From the NCBI RefSeq assembly GCF_010119975.1, contig NZ_CP048222.1, positions 4,048,501 to 4,112,500 of the forward strand: a stretch of DNA of 64,000 nt, written 5' to 3'. Position 1 is the stretch's first letter, and each line of letters begins with the position of its first letter. Below are positions 1-9,404 of the stretch, in pieces. A program made the position numbers and the translations under genes. The DNA is from Rhodocytophaga rosea (lineage in GTDB: Bacteria; Bacteroidota; Bacteroidia; Cytophagales; 172606-1). The notes under the pieces are model-generated. The model saw only the letters and a list, made by a program, of their open reading frames with translations, was not told the origin of the DNA and ran no database searches.

Positions 1-1470
1 GTGAGTGGCGGCAGCGAATTTCCGCAACAATCCAGATATTACCAGGACCAGTTATATATTAATGATGGAAAAGGCAATTTCAGTAAAGATTCACTCGCCC
101 TGCCCGATAATACTACGAGTGGTTCCTGTGTAATTGCCGCTGATTACGATAAAGATGGTGATCTGGATTTATTTGTGGGAGGAAGAGTATCTCCAGCAAG
201 GTATCCACTGGTACCCAGAAGTTATGTGCTTGAAAATAACCAGGGAAAGTTTACAGATGTAACGGATAAAATATGCAGCCAGCTCAAAGAGGTGGGTATG
301 GTCACCTCAGCTTTGTGGACAGATTTTGATAACGATTCGCAGATAGATCTGGTCATAGCAGGTGAATGGATGCCTGTTTCTTTCTTTAAAAATGTACAAG
401 GAAAACTCGTTCTCTGGAATGCGGATGAAGGGAAAGTAAGTCCACAGTCGACAGTCGATAGTCCACAGAAAAATTCTTCCAGTGAAAATAAATCACTCAA
501 TCACCCAATCACTCATTCACTCAGTGCTTCCTCCGGATGGTGGAACAGCATAGCGGCAGGTGATTTTGACAATGATGGAGATACAGATTATGTACTAGGC
601 AATCTGGGCTTGAATTCAAAGTTCAAAGCAACCATGCAAGAGCCTGTTTCGATGTATGCAAAAGATTTCGACAGCAATGGCAGCCTTGATCCGGTATTGA
701 GTTACTACATTCAGGGCAAAAATTATCCGGCTCACCCGCGCGACGACATGATCGACCAGATCATCCCCATGCGAGGCCGTTTTCCCAGGTATGCCGATTA
801 TGCCAGTGCGACCATCGATCAGGTATTTACTTCCGAAGAATTGCAGGGTACCTACGTATTAAAAGCGTACCAGTTACAGAGTAGTTATGCTGAAAACCTG
901 GGCAATGGTAAATTTCGGTTAAAGCCTTTACCAATGGAAGCACAGTTTGCACCTGTTTTTGGCATACTTCCGGGAGATTTTAATGGAGATGGTAACCTGG
1001 ACTTACTGCTTTCAGGTAATTCCTATGCTTCAGAAATATTAACCGGCTGGTATGATGCCTCTATTGGCTTGTATATGGAAGGCGATGGCAAAGGCAATTT
1101 TAAGCCAGTGCATGTAAATAAAAGTGGCTTTATGATAGAGAAAGATGCAAAAGCATTGGTACAACTATATACTTCCAAAAACCAGCCTTTACTTATTGCC
1201 AGCAACAATAATGATAGCTTACGGGTGTTTTCAATGAGTGAAGTTTCGCTTAAACAAATAATTCCAGTAAAATCAAATGAAATATATGCTGACCTTTTGC
1301 TGCAAAATGGGAAAAAGCAACGGCAGGAATTGTATTATGGAGCAGGCTATCTAGCTCAATCATCCAGGCAATTATGGGTTTCCAAGCATGTAAAACAGGT
1401 AAAAATTGTGAATATCAGCGGAGAAAGCCGTATCTTAATCCCTTTCCAGGAAAACCTGGCTAATAGGTAG
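1..1470 (+). CDS. FG-GAP/VCBS repeat protein, C-terminal part (5' truncated by window)
   Basis: This is the C-terminal 489 residues of a secreted beta-propeller protein of the CRTAC1/FG-GAP type. The frame is open to base 1, so the GTG there is probably internal. Calcium-binding-like FG-GAP blades with DxDxDGxxD-type loops are visible near residues 46-60 (DYDKDGDLDL), 108-120 (DFDNDSQIDL), 187-200 (DFDNDGDTDY) and 327-340 (DFNGDGNLDL). In Bacteroidota such proteins are usually large extracellular or outer-membrane proteins, often near SusC/SusD genes, and probably bind carbohydrate or protein ligands. Residues about 147-175 are Ser/Asn/His-rich and are encoded by a low-complexity DNA insert (listed separately). 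No enzymatic residues are recognisable. The family is clear; the ligand is unknown. Confidence 0.85.
   Translation: MSGGSEFPQQSRYYQDQLYINDGKGNFSKDSLALPDNTTSGSCVIAADYDKDGDLDLFVGGRVSPARYPLVPRSYVLENNQGKFTDVTDKICSQLKEVGMVTSALWTDFDNDSQIDLVIAGEWMPVSFFKNVQGKLVLWNADEGKVSPQSTVDSPQKNSSSENKSLNHPITHSLSASSGWWNSIAAGDFDNDGDTDYVLGNLGLNSKFKATMQEPVSMYAKDFDSNGSLDPVLSYYIQGKNYPAHPRDDMIDQIIPMRGRFPRYADYASATIDQVFTSEELQGTYVLKAYQLQSSYAENLGNGKFRLKPLPMEAQFAPVFGILPGDFNGDGNLDLLLSGNSYASEILTGWYDASIGLYMEGDGKGNFKPVHVNKSGFMIEKDAKALVQLYTSKNQPLLIASNNNDSLRVFSMSEVSLKQIIPVKSNEIYADLLLQNGKKQRQELYYGAGYLAQSSRQLWVSKHVKQVKIVNISGESRILIPFQENLANR
439..525 (+). repeat. Low-complexity insert inside the FG-GAP CDS
   Basis: The left part repeats variants of AGTCCACAGTC, and the right part repeats TCACTCAATCACCCAATCAC-like units. 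The insert stays in frame, adding about 29 residues between two propeller blades. Similar TCACTCA/TCATTCAC units form the inverted repeat after the permease gene at 6035-6157, so this looks like a dispersed simple-sequence element of this genome that entered a coding region. Confidence 0.55.
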
Positions 1471-1548
1471 ATATTTCTTTGGGAGATGATGAAAAAAACC
1501 AGGCATTTGCAAAAAATATTAATACCTGTTGTCTAGATGATTATAAGG

Positions 1549-1580
1549 CTACTCACTACTTAATACTCTCTACTCTTAAT
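1549..1580 (+). repeat. Low-complexity ACTC/TACTC-rich intergenic element
   Basis: A short run of TACTCACTACT- and ACTCTCTACTC-type units lies just before the start of the hybrid kinase gene. It resembles in style the TCACTC-rich insert at 439-525. It may be a degenerate simple-sequence element; no function is visible. Confidence 0.4.
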
Positions 1581-1590
1581 TTATCAGAAT

Positions 1591-4500
1591 TTGCGGATCA
1601 ATAAGTTAAGTATCGCTACCAAAGTAACGCTGGTGTTCTCAGTACTTGTACTGACGGCTACTGCCGTGGCAGGGTATTTAGTGTATTCCGGCAATAGCCA
1701 CCTGGTGATTGAATCGTCCAAAGAAAGGCTGCACTACAACTCGCAGGTTATTTCCATCCAGTTCTCTGCATCTGTAAAAGGCTTCAACGACGATATTCGT
1801 TTTCTATCCAAAAATCCGGTTTTTGAAGGTTTCATCCGGTCGGTAGAACACCATGGAAAAGATCCGGTTACGGGCCTTTCGCAAAAAGAATGGGAAGCGC
1901 AGGTAGCTCAGGTATTTCAATCTTTACTGGAAAGCCGTCCGTCTTATTTTCAGGCCGCTTTTATCGGCATGCCCGACAAAGGCCGCGAAATGATCCGTAC
2001 TGACCAGCTCGAAGGCATCATCACCCAGATTCCTTCCGGGCAATTCCAGCAGATGGGCGATAAGTTTTATTTCAAAGAAGTAATTGCCCTGCCTCCCGGT
2101 AAAATATTTATTTCCAGCATAAACCTGTACAAAGAAAACGGAACCATTTACAAACCGCATTTGCCCTGCATGATGGCGGCCCTGCCAGTATATGGTACGA
2201 AAAGTCAAATCCTTGGAGTTTTGCAGGTGTATTTAAATCTAACCAATACTTTCAATAGCCTCAATGCCCTGGCCGGACAGAACACGACACTGTACCTGTC
2301 GAATAACCTGGGTGACTACCTGATGCATCCGGAAGCTGGAAAAACCTTTGGATTTGAACTCGGGAAACGCTGGCTTTTACAAGATAATTTTCCACAAGGA
2401 AAAGAATTATTAAGCGGTACTACCAGCCAGTTACAAGCTGAGGAAGTGTATAGTGGTACAGGCGAACCGGTTTTATTAAATCTGGAGCGTATTTATATTT
2501 TTAACGACCACGACCGGTTTCTGATTCTGGGCATGAGCAGCCCGTATAGTACGATTCTGGCAGGTATTTATAAAATCAGGAACAGCAGTTTTACGGTAAC
2601 CTTGCTTATTTGCCTGGCTGGTATTCTGCTGACACTTGTTTTTTCAAGGTTTCTCATCCAGCCCCTTGAGCAGATCACGCAGGCGGTATCGCAGTTTGCT
2701 CATAATAAGGAAAATATTGTACTTCCTCAGAACCGCCAGGACGAAATTGGTGTACTGGCCAGAACGTTTAATGAAATGGCCTTGCAACTGAAAAACCAGA
2801 TCCAAGAACTGGAGTATAAAGAGCAGAGTATCAGTGCCATTATTGAAACAACTATTGAAGCAATTCTGATTTTTAATGAGCAGGGAATTATTGAAAAATT
2901 CAATAAATCAGCCGAGCGTATATTTGGTTATTCATCGGAGGAAATTACCGGAGAAAATATTGAGCGTATTCTTTCTAATTTAAAAGAGCCGGTAAGCCGC
3001 CTGATCGGAACCGGGCGGGAAACGACTGCCCGTAGGAAAGATGGTGAAATCATTCATGTATATCTGGCTTTAAGTGAGTTCAGGGTAGAGTCTGAAATAA
3101 AATACACTGGTATTATCCACGACATCACGGCTCGTAAACAGGTAGAAGAAGAACTCATTATTGCCAAACAATCGGCTGAAGAAGCTAATGTTGCCAAAGA
3201 CGAATTTCTATCGGTGATGAGCCACGAAATACGTACGCCTATGAATGCGGTAATCGGTATGAGCAAATTGCTGCTGCAAAATGAACCCAGCAAAAAACAA
3301 ATTCCTATTATTCATACCCTTCAGTTTTCGGCCGCTAATCTGATGTCGCTGATCAACGATATTCTGGATTACTCCAAGATTCAGGCAGGAAAGATTGAAT
3401 TTGAAAAAGTAGATGTTGATTTGATTGAACTGCTGAACAAAATCCATATGAGCTATCAGCCCAAAGCTGATGAAAAAAGGCTGACATTGATGCTCGACTT
3501 TGCTGACGATGTACCGCAGCTGATAAAAGGCGATCCGGTACGGCTGTATCAGATTTTCAATAACCTGGTGGGTAATGCAGTAAAGTTTACCGAACAAGGA
3601 GAAATTCATATTCTTGTTAAGAAAAACAGCCAGGGTGATGAGAGTAAGGAGAATTTGATATTTGAAATTGCTGATACCGGTATTGGCATTGCGCCCGACC
3701 GAACCAGAAGTATTTTCGAGCGTTTCACACAGGGCAGTTCCGATACCACCCGTAAATATGGTGGTTCGGGGTTAGGGCTCGCTATTACCAAAAACCTGGT
3801 AGAATTACAGGGAGGCTCTATTGAACTTGAAACCATACTCGGCCAGGGCTCTGTTTTCAGAATATATCTGAGCTTCGATAAAGCAAGTAATAACACCGGA
3901 AGAATGCAGGCCATACCTGTCACTATCAGCAAAGCAACACAGCAGGTAGAAGGGCTCCGGATTTTGTATGTGGAAGATGTAGCCTATAACCAGTTTTTAA
4001 TTGAGAATTATGCCAGCAAATGGAAAGTTCAGGTAGATATGGCTTCCGGAGGATTGGAAGGCATTGCTAAAGCCAGGCAAAATAAATATGATCTGATCTT
4101 AATGGATATTCAGATGCCTGAGATGGATGGTTATCAGACCACCACCCAGATCCGGACTTTCAATAAAACTATTCCCATTATTGCAGTAACCGCTCTAGTT
4201 TCAGACCAGGCTAAAATTAAGCTTATTGAATGCGGAATGAATGATTATGTGCTCAAGCCGGTTGACCAAGATGAACTGCTGATGAAAATTATTGCTTACA
4301 CTTCCCAGACAATGCTTAGTGTAACAAATACAGTTAAAATTCAAACAAATCCCCTTCCTGCCCATAATGAAGATCCGGTATTTTTCGGCCTGGAAGAAGC
4401 CTATGATTATGATATAGTAAAGATCCGGAAAGCCTTGCAGATGATTAAAAGCGAGTTTGTGAATTATAAGGAGAAATTTTATCAGGCCTTACTGCAAAAG

Positions 4501-4722
4501 AATACAGCGGAATTTGCCAGCAATTATCATAAGATCAAACCCCACATTCAACTCTTGCAACTCCAGCACCTGGATAGTTTATTAACCACTTATAAAAAAA
4601 TGGATACAGGCGACAACCAGGAAGAATTACTTGCATGTAATAAGCGGCTAAGTGCTTCATTTGAAATCATTATTCAATCGATACAAGAGAAGATCGCTGC
4701 AGTAGATAAGCAGACTGCTTGA
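1591..4722 (+). CDS. Cache-HAMP-PAS hybrid sensor histidine kinase with receiver and HPt-like domains
   Basis: This 1043-aa membrane-bound hybrid histidine kinase has a complete phosphorelay layout. TM1 lies at about residues 9-31, an extracytoplasmic Cache-like sensor at 35-325, TM2 at 331-352, HAMP at 353-405 and PAS at 415-530. The HisKA helix carries the phospho-acceptor His545 in SHEIRTPMNAVIG. The HATPase domain shows an N box (NAVKFTE), DTGIGI and GGSGLGLA. The receiver has Asp839 in LMDIQMPEMDGY, an E-D acidic pair and the conserved Lys in LKP. The C-terminal helical region has an HxxK motif (His980), fitting an HPt domain. The start is TTG 1591, because an in-frame TAA sits at 1561 and no ATG lies between. 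No cognate regulator is adjacent. The signal sensed is unknown. Confidence 0.92.
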   Translation: MRINKLSIATKVTLVFSVLVLTATAVAGYLVYSGNSHLVIESSKERLHYNSQVISIQFSASVKGFNDDIRFLSKNPVFEGFIRSVEHHGKDPVTGLSQKEWEAQVAQVFQSLLESRPSYFQAAFIGMPDKGREMIRTDQLEGIITQIPSGQFQQMGDKFYFKEVIALPPGKIFISSINLYKENGTIYKPHLPCMMAALPVYGTKSQILGVLQVYLNLTNTFNSLNALAGQNTTLYLSNNLGDYLMHPEAGKTFGFELGKRWLLQDNFPQGKELLSGTTSQLQAEEVYSGTGEPVLLNLERIYIFNDHDRFLILGMSSPYSTILAGIYKIRNSSFTVTLLICLAGILLTLVFSRFLIQPLEQITQAVSQFAHNKENIVLPQNRQDEIGVLARTFNEMALQLKNQIQELEYKEQSISAIIETTIEAILIFNEQGIIEKFNKSAERIFGYSSEEITGENIERILSNLKEPVSRLIGTGRETTARRKDGEIIHVYLALSEFRVESEIKYTGIIHDITARKQVEEELIIAKQSAEEANVAKDEFLSVMSHEIRTPMNAVIGMSKLLLQNEPSKKQIPIIHTLQFSAANLMSLINDILDYSKIQAGKIEFEKVDVDLIELLNKIHMSYQPKADEKRLTLMLDFADDVPQLIKGDPVRLYQIFNNLVGNAVKFTEQGEIHILVKKNSQGDESKENLIFEIADTGIGIAPDRTRSIFERFTQGSSDTTRKYGGSGLGLAITKNLVELQGGSIELETILGQGSVFRIYLSFDKASNNTGRMQAIPVTISKATQQVEGLRILYVEDVAYNQFLIENYASKWKVQVDMASGGLEGIAKARQNKYDLILMDIQMPEMDGYQTTTQIRTFNKTIPIIAVTALVSDQAKIKLIECGMNDYVLKPVDQDELLMKIIAYTSQTMLSVTNTVKIQTNPLPAHNEDPVFFGLEEAYDYDIVKIRKALQMIKSEFVNYKEKFYQALLQKNTAEFASNYHKIKPHIQLLQLQHLDSLLTTYKKMDTGDNQEELLACNKRLSASFEIIIQSIQEKIAAVDKQTA

Positions 4723-4799
4723 TATAAGTGGAGTATTGCACAGATAAAATATGTGTAACTAGTTCAAGAAAGTGTTAGATTAACTTATCTATCCTATCC

Positions 4800-6032
4800 A
4801 TGCTAAAGAAAATATTGCTTTCATTCGCACTGGCCCGGCAGAATATTGTGTCGAGGTTGTTTCATACGTTACTTTCCGTATTAGGTATTGTGATTGGAGT
4901 GGCAGCATTGGTTACGATTCTTTCTATGATTGATGGAATGGAAAAGTATGCCCAGGAACAAATTACCAAAACCACTTCGCTGAAAGCAGTAAATATCCGC
5001 ACAGAAACCCACAAAAACGTAAATGGTGTAAGATTAAAAAAAGAATCATATGCCTATCTGGATTATAGTCAATTTCAGCAACTGGTTGCCTCTCTTACAC
5101 ATCCGGCCAAAACCTATCTGAATTTCAACCAATCGCATGAAGTTAATCTACAAGGGAAAAATACTCCGGCTGGTGCTTTAACCATTGGCCGTGCTGCACC
5201 GGCGGCTACTGATGTAAATATGGCATATGGCAGGTATTTTACTAAAGCTGAAGTAGATAGCCAGGCGAAAGTAGCATATGTTAATCATGTTCTGGCCAGC
5301 CACCTGATGGGCAAAGATTCGCTTTCAGGTTTACTAAGGCAGAAAATTACTTTTAGCAATAAAGAAGTTCAGGTCATTGGCATACTGGCTCCTTCGGAAT
5401 ACCCATCCGAACAAGCACAATTGTTTACGCCGATCACGTTATTTTCCAAAGAAGAATTAGCTGCTGAGCCTCCTTTCTGCACCATTATAGCAGATGAAGT
5501 AGAAGCGGTTCCGGCCATCAAAGTACAAGTAGAAAAATGGCTCAGCCAGCAGTTTAAGGGGAAAGAAACAGACTTTGTAGTGGCCACTAATGAAATGAGG
5601 GTAAAACAAGCCGCCCAGGGATTTCTGCTGTTTAGGATCGTAATGGGCTTAATCGTGGGGATTTCCGTGATTGTAGGTGGTATTGGCGTGATGAATGTAT
5701 TGCTTATCTCTGTAACTGAACGGACGGTAGAGATTGGCGTAAGAAAAGCATTGGGAGCAAAAAAACAGGATATTCTGCTGCAATTTCTGGCCGAATCCGT
5801 CAGCATTAGTTTGTTTGGCAGTTTCCTGGGCCTGGTGTTGGGAATACTCAGTACGATGGTGATAATTCCAGTCATTAAAATGCTTACCCAGGCTCCTTTT
5901 CAGGCGGCATATACCCTCACTACTTTCCTCATTATTGCTGCTATCGCTATTCTGATCGGAATTGTTTTTGGTACTTATCCGGCTGTACGAGCCGCCAGAT
6001 TAGATCCGGTAGAAGCCATCCGGAGGGAGTAA
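4800..6032 (+). CDS. MacB/FtsX-family ABC transporter permease
   Basis: The 410-aa inner-membrane permease has the MacB layout. TM1 is at about residues 20-45, followed by a large periplasmic MacB_PCD domain (about 45-270) and the FtsX core with three TM helices (about 280-400). The signature IGVRKALGAKKQDIL follows TM2, and the C-terminus is the family-typical RAARLDPVEAIR. Such permeases work with a separate ATPase in lipoprotein, peptide or antibiotic export, or as mechanotransmitters. No ATPase gene is adjacent, so the partner must be elsewhere. The gene begins 77 bp after the hybrid kinase; co-transcription is possible but not shown. Confidence 0.88.
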   Translation: MLKKILLSFALARQNIVSRLFHTLLSVLGIVIGVAALVTILSMIDGMEKYAQEQITKTTSLKAVNIRTETHKNVNGVRLKKESYAYLDYSQFQQLVASLTHPAKTYLNFNQSHEVNLQGKNTPAGALTIGRAAPAATDVNMAYGRYFTKAEVDSQAKVAYVNHVLASHLMGKDSLSGLLRQKITFSNKEVQVIGILAPSEYPSEQAQLFTPITLFSKEELAAEPPFCTIIADEVEAVPAIKVQVEKWLSQQFKGKETDFVVATNEMRVKQAAQGFLLFRIVMGLIVGISVIVGGIGVMNVLLISVTERTVEIGVRKALGAKKQDILLQFLAESVSISLFGSFLGLVLGILSTMVIIPVIKMLTQAPFQAAYTLTTFLIIAAIAILIGIVFGTYPAVRAARLDPVEAIRRE

Positions 6033-6034
6033 GT

Positions 6035-6157
6035 GAATAAGTAAATGAGTGATGGAGTGAATGAAATGCAAGGCCATCTCAACAAAATTAATTCAACAAT
6101 ACTTATTATTGATTACTCGCTCAATCTCTCATTCACGCAATCACTCATTTTTATTTT
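6035..6157. repeat. Long inverted repeat downstream of the permease gene
   Basis: Two arms of about 30 nt (6035-6064 and 6129-6157) are imperfect reverse complements built from TGAGTGA/TCACTCA units, around a 64-nt AT-rich centre. Transcribed, it would make a long hairpin directly after the permease stop codon. There is no U-tract, so it may be an mRNA-stabilising or dispersed repeat element rather than a terminator. Confidence 0.55.
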
Positions 6158-6230
6158 CCATATTCCCTCCTGATGCCTCGCAATAGTTTAGCTTTATTTA
6201 GTAATTTCGCACAAATTTTTAATAGCCAAT

Positions 6231-9191
6231 ATGTTTAATTTCAAGAAAGTAAATAACCTGACTGGATGGCTTGTGTTTTTTATTGCGGCAGTGGTATACA
6301 CACTTACTGTAGAGCCTACCGCCAGTTTCTGGGATTGCGGAGAATTTATAGCCGTTTCTTATAAACTCATGGTGCCTCACCCTCCTGGAGCGCCTTTTTT
6401 CCTGCTGGTGGGCCGGATGTTCTCCTTACTGGCTGCTGATGTAATGACCGTAGCTTTCTGGATCAATATGTCGTCGGTGCTGTGTAGCGCATTCACCATT
6501 CTGTTCCTGTTCTGGACAATTACTTTGCTGGGCAGAAAAGTACTGAAAGTGAGTGCTGAAAATCTGACTTCGGCGCAGACCTTTAGTTTGATGGGTGCTG
6601 GCGTGGTAGGTGCCCTGGCATATACCTTCTCCGATTCTTTCTGGTTTTCGGCGGTAGAAGCAGAAGTATATGCCATGTCGTCGTTCTTTACCGCTTTTGT
6701 ATTCTGGGCCATTCTCAAATGGGAATTGATAGAAGATGAAAGTTCTTCCAACCGCTGGCTTCTATTGATTGCCTATATGATTGGCTTATCCATTGGGGTA
6801 CACTTGTTGAATCTGGTAGCGATGCCAGCCCTGGGTCTGGTCTATTACTTCAAAAGACACAAGCAGACTTCTGCGGTGGGTATAATAACAGCCTTACTGA
6901 TCAGTGGTGCTATTATTATGGCCATTATGGTTGGAATTATTCCCGGCTTGCCTAGTCTGGCTGGTAAAATGGAGATATTCTTTGTTAATAATTTGGGCTT
7001 ACCTTTCGGATCAGGCATCTTATTTTTTACAGTTTTATTTCTGGGTGGGCTGGTGTATGGGATCTATTATTCTATAAAAAAGCAAAACGCTGTTTTAAAC
7101 ACCAGTCTGCTTTCGCTGGCATTTATTCTTATTGGTTATGCTTCGTATGCCATTATTCTGATACGGGCCGAATACAATCCTCCTATCAATGAAAACAACC
7201 CCAGTGATGTGCTTACCTTTGTGTACTATCTGAAAAGAGAACAATATGGCGATCGTCCCTTACTCTATGGCCCTAACTTTAATGCACAACTGGTAGATCA
7301 GCAGAAAGGCGAACCTTTGTACAGAAAAGGCGAAACTAAATATGAGATCTACGATTATAAACTCATCAACGAATTTGATCCTAAGGGAAATACCTTACTA
7401 CCCCGAATGCACAGCCGCCAGCCAGGCCACGAACAGCTCTATCGCCAGATTGTGAACCTGAAGGAAGGCGAACGTCCAAACCTGGGCGATAATCTGGCAT
7501 TTCTATTCAAACACCAGCTGGGACATATGTATTTCCGCTATTTCATGTGGAATTTTGTAGGCCGTGAGAGCGACATTGAAGGTGCCGGATGGCTTTCACC
7601 TCTCAGCCCTGGGCGGGATGAACTGCCATTTGAGCTGGCGACCAATAAAGGCCGGAATAACTTTTTCATGTTGCCTTTTATTCTGGGTTTAGTCGGGTTT
7701 TTATACCATTATGGAAAAGACAAACGGCGGTTCTTCATCGTTACCATGCTTTTCTTCCTCACTGGTATTGCCTTAATTCTCTACCTCAATTCTCCGCCGG
7801 TAGAACCCCGGGAACGGGATTATATTTATGTAGGTTCATTTTATGCGTTTGCGATATGGATAGGTCTGGGTGTAATGGCTCTGGCAGAAACATTAGGCCG
7901 CATTATTAAAAATCCGTCTGCTTCCTCTCTAACAGCCGGAGTAGTTTGCCTGGTAGTGCCGGGTGTGATGGCGGCTCAGGGATGGGACGACCATAACCGG
8001 TCTAAGCGCTATCATTCGGTAGATTCTGCCAAAAACCTGCTGAGTGCCTGTGCACCAAATGCGATCTTGTTTACCGGCGGCGATAATGATACATTCCCCT
8101 TATGGTATGTACAGGAAGTGGAAGGTTTCCGCACCGATGTGCGGGTGTGTAACCTGAGTTTGCTGGGTACAGAATGGTACATTCAGCAGATGAAACGCCC
8201 AACGTATGAGTCTAAGCCTTTGCCTATTTCGCTGGAACTGCCGCAGTATATTTCTGGTAAAAATGAGCAGATTCCGCTGGTAGAAAATCCGAATGTTAAA
8301 AATGGAATTTCCCTGCCGCAATACATAGATCTGGTAAGAAAAGATAATCCGGCTATTAAAATTGCCTACCGCGACGAACAATTAACTGTGCTTCCTTCCA
8401 GTACACTGGTGCAGCCAGTAGATAAACAAAAAGTATTGCAAAGCGGCATTATTATGCCTTCTCTACGTGATTCTTTGACTGAAAGAATGGTTTGGAATGT
8501 GAACCGTGGCGATTTGCTGAAACCCGACCTGATCATTCTGGATATGATTACGACCAATAACTGGGAACGGCCTATCTATTTCTCCAGTACGCTGGCGCCT
8601 TCCAGCTACCTGAATCTGAAAGAATTTATGCAGGTAGAAGGGTTGGTTTACCGCCTGTTGCCAGTGAAGGTTGCCGGGGCTACACAGGGATATATTAATT
8701 CAGACCTGATGTATGAGAACATGATGAAGAAGATGTACTGGCGGGAGATGGGTAATCCGAATGTGTATTATGACGACAATTACCGCCGCTTCCCGATAAA
8801 TGCCCGTTTGCATTTCTACCGCCTCGCTGACCAGTTACTGAATGAAGGTAAAAAAGACAAAGCCCGTGCTATAGCCTTACATTCTCTGGAAGTATTGCCA
8901 GATGCAGGTGTTCCCTACGATGAGATGACAGCTAATATTGTTTCAGTTCTGGTGGGTGTAGGGGAAACCAAAAAAGCCCAGGAAGTATCAGATATTTTAT
9001 CTGGCCGTGCCGACCAGAATCTGAACTATTACCTGACGAAGGGCCGCAATAACCAGCGTGAGATTCAAACCAATTTATATGTATTGAATCAGGTGGCAGA
9101 AGCCTTTACGGGAAAGAAAGAAGGCGAAAAATACAAAGCTATTTTCGATAAGCACTACAACAATTTAGTAAATACGCAGGGAGGTTTATAA
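6231..9191 (+). CDS. DUF2723 membrane protein (TMEM260-like glycosyltransferase family)
   Basis: The 986-aa protein has an N-terminal hydrophobic domain of about 11-13 TM helices (residues 10-600) and a soluble C-terminal part ending in helical repeats. The DUF2723 signature is plain: an acidic FWDCGEFI motif near residue 36 and HPPGAPFF near residue 50, which is the layout of GT-C-fold enzymes with a catalytic Asp/Glu in the first outer loop. The human relative TMEM260 is a protein O-mannosyltransferase. In Bacteroidota this family is a plausible candidate for periplasmic protein O-glycosylation, but the donor and acceptor are not determined. The gene stands alone, with its own hairpin terminator at 9216-9250. 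Confidence 0.88.
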   Translation: MFNFKKVNNLTGWLVFFIAAVVYTLTVEPTASFWDCGEFIAVSYKLMVPHPPGAPFFLLVGRMFSLLAADVMTVAFWINMSSVLCSAFTILFLFWTITLLGRKVLKVSAENLTSAQTFSLMGAGVVGALAYTFSDSFWFSAVEAEVYAMSSFFTAFVFWAILKWELIEDESSSNRWLLLIAYMIGLSIGVHLLNLVAMPALGLVYYFKRHKQTSAVGIITALLISGAIIMAIMVGIIPGLPSLAGKMEIFFVNNLGLPFGSGILFFTVLFLGGLVYGIYYSIKKQNAVLNTSLLSLAFILIGYASYAIILIRAEYNPPINENNPSDVLTFVYYLKREQYGDRPLLYGPNFNAQLVDQQKGEPLYRKGETKYEIYDYKLINEFDPKGNTLLPRMHSRQPGHEQLYRQIVNLKEGERPNLGDNLAFLFKHQLGHMYFRYFMWNFVGRESDIEGAGWLSPLSPGRDELPFELATNKGRNNFFMLPFILGLVGFLYHYGKDKRRFFIVTMLFFLTGIALILYLNSPPVEPRERDYIYVGSFYAFAIWIGLGVMALAETLGRIIKNPSASSLTAGVVCLVVPGVMAAQGWDDHNRSKRYHSVDSAKNLLSACAPNAILFTGGDNDTFPLWYVQEVEGFRTDVRVCNLSLLGTEWYIQQMKRPTYESKPLPISLELPQYISGKNEQIPLVENPNVKNGISLPQYIDLVRKDNPAIKIAYRDEQLTVLPSSTLVQPVDKQKVLQSGIIMPSLRDSLTERMVWNVNRGDLLKPDLIILDMITTNNWERPIYFSSTLAPSSYLNLKEFMQVEGLVYRLLPVKVAGATQGYINSDLMYENMMKKMYWREMGNPNVYYDDNYRRFPINARLHFYRLADQLLNEGKKDKARAIALHSLEVLPDAGVPYDEMTANIVSVLVGVGETKKAQEVSDILSGRADQNLNYYLTKGRNNQREIQTNLYVLNQVAEAFTGKKEGEKYKAIFDKHYNNLVNTQGGL

Positions 9192-9215
9192 TTCTTGCTT
9201 AGTTGTTTCATAAGT

Positions 9216-9250
9216 AAAAAGCAGGCCTTCATCAAGCCTGCTTTTTGTTT
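9216..9250 (+). terminator. Intrinsic terminator after the DUF2723 gene
   Basis: An 11-bp perfect stem (arms 9216-9226 and 9236-9246, AAAAAGCAGGC and its complement) with a 9-nt loop is followed by T-rich sequence. It lies 25 bp after the stop codon. The A-tract on the other side would let it work in both directions. Confidence 0.85.
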
Positions 9251-9404
9251 GCAGAGGAGAATTTAAAATATCCACTTTTTTAGGCTAACTTGGAATTATT
9301 AAACAGGGGACTACCACAAAGCAGTATAGAATTTATAGTAACTGCCACTTATGTACTTGTTAAAATAATTTTTTCCTATCCAACATCCATAAATTCATAC
9401 CATT

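Noticed and set aside
4800-6032. Two-component control of the permease by the upstream hybrid kinase
   Set aside because: Adjacent genes in the same direction, but the hybrid kinase lacks a DNA-binding output domain, so nothing beyond position supports it.
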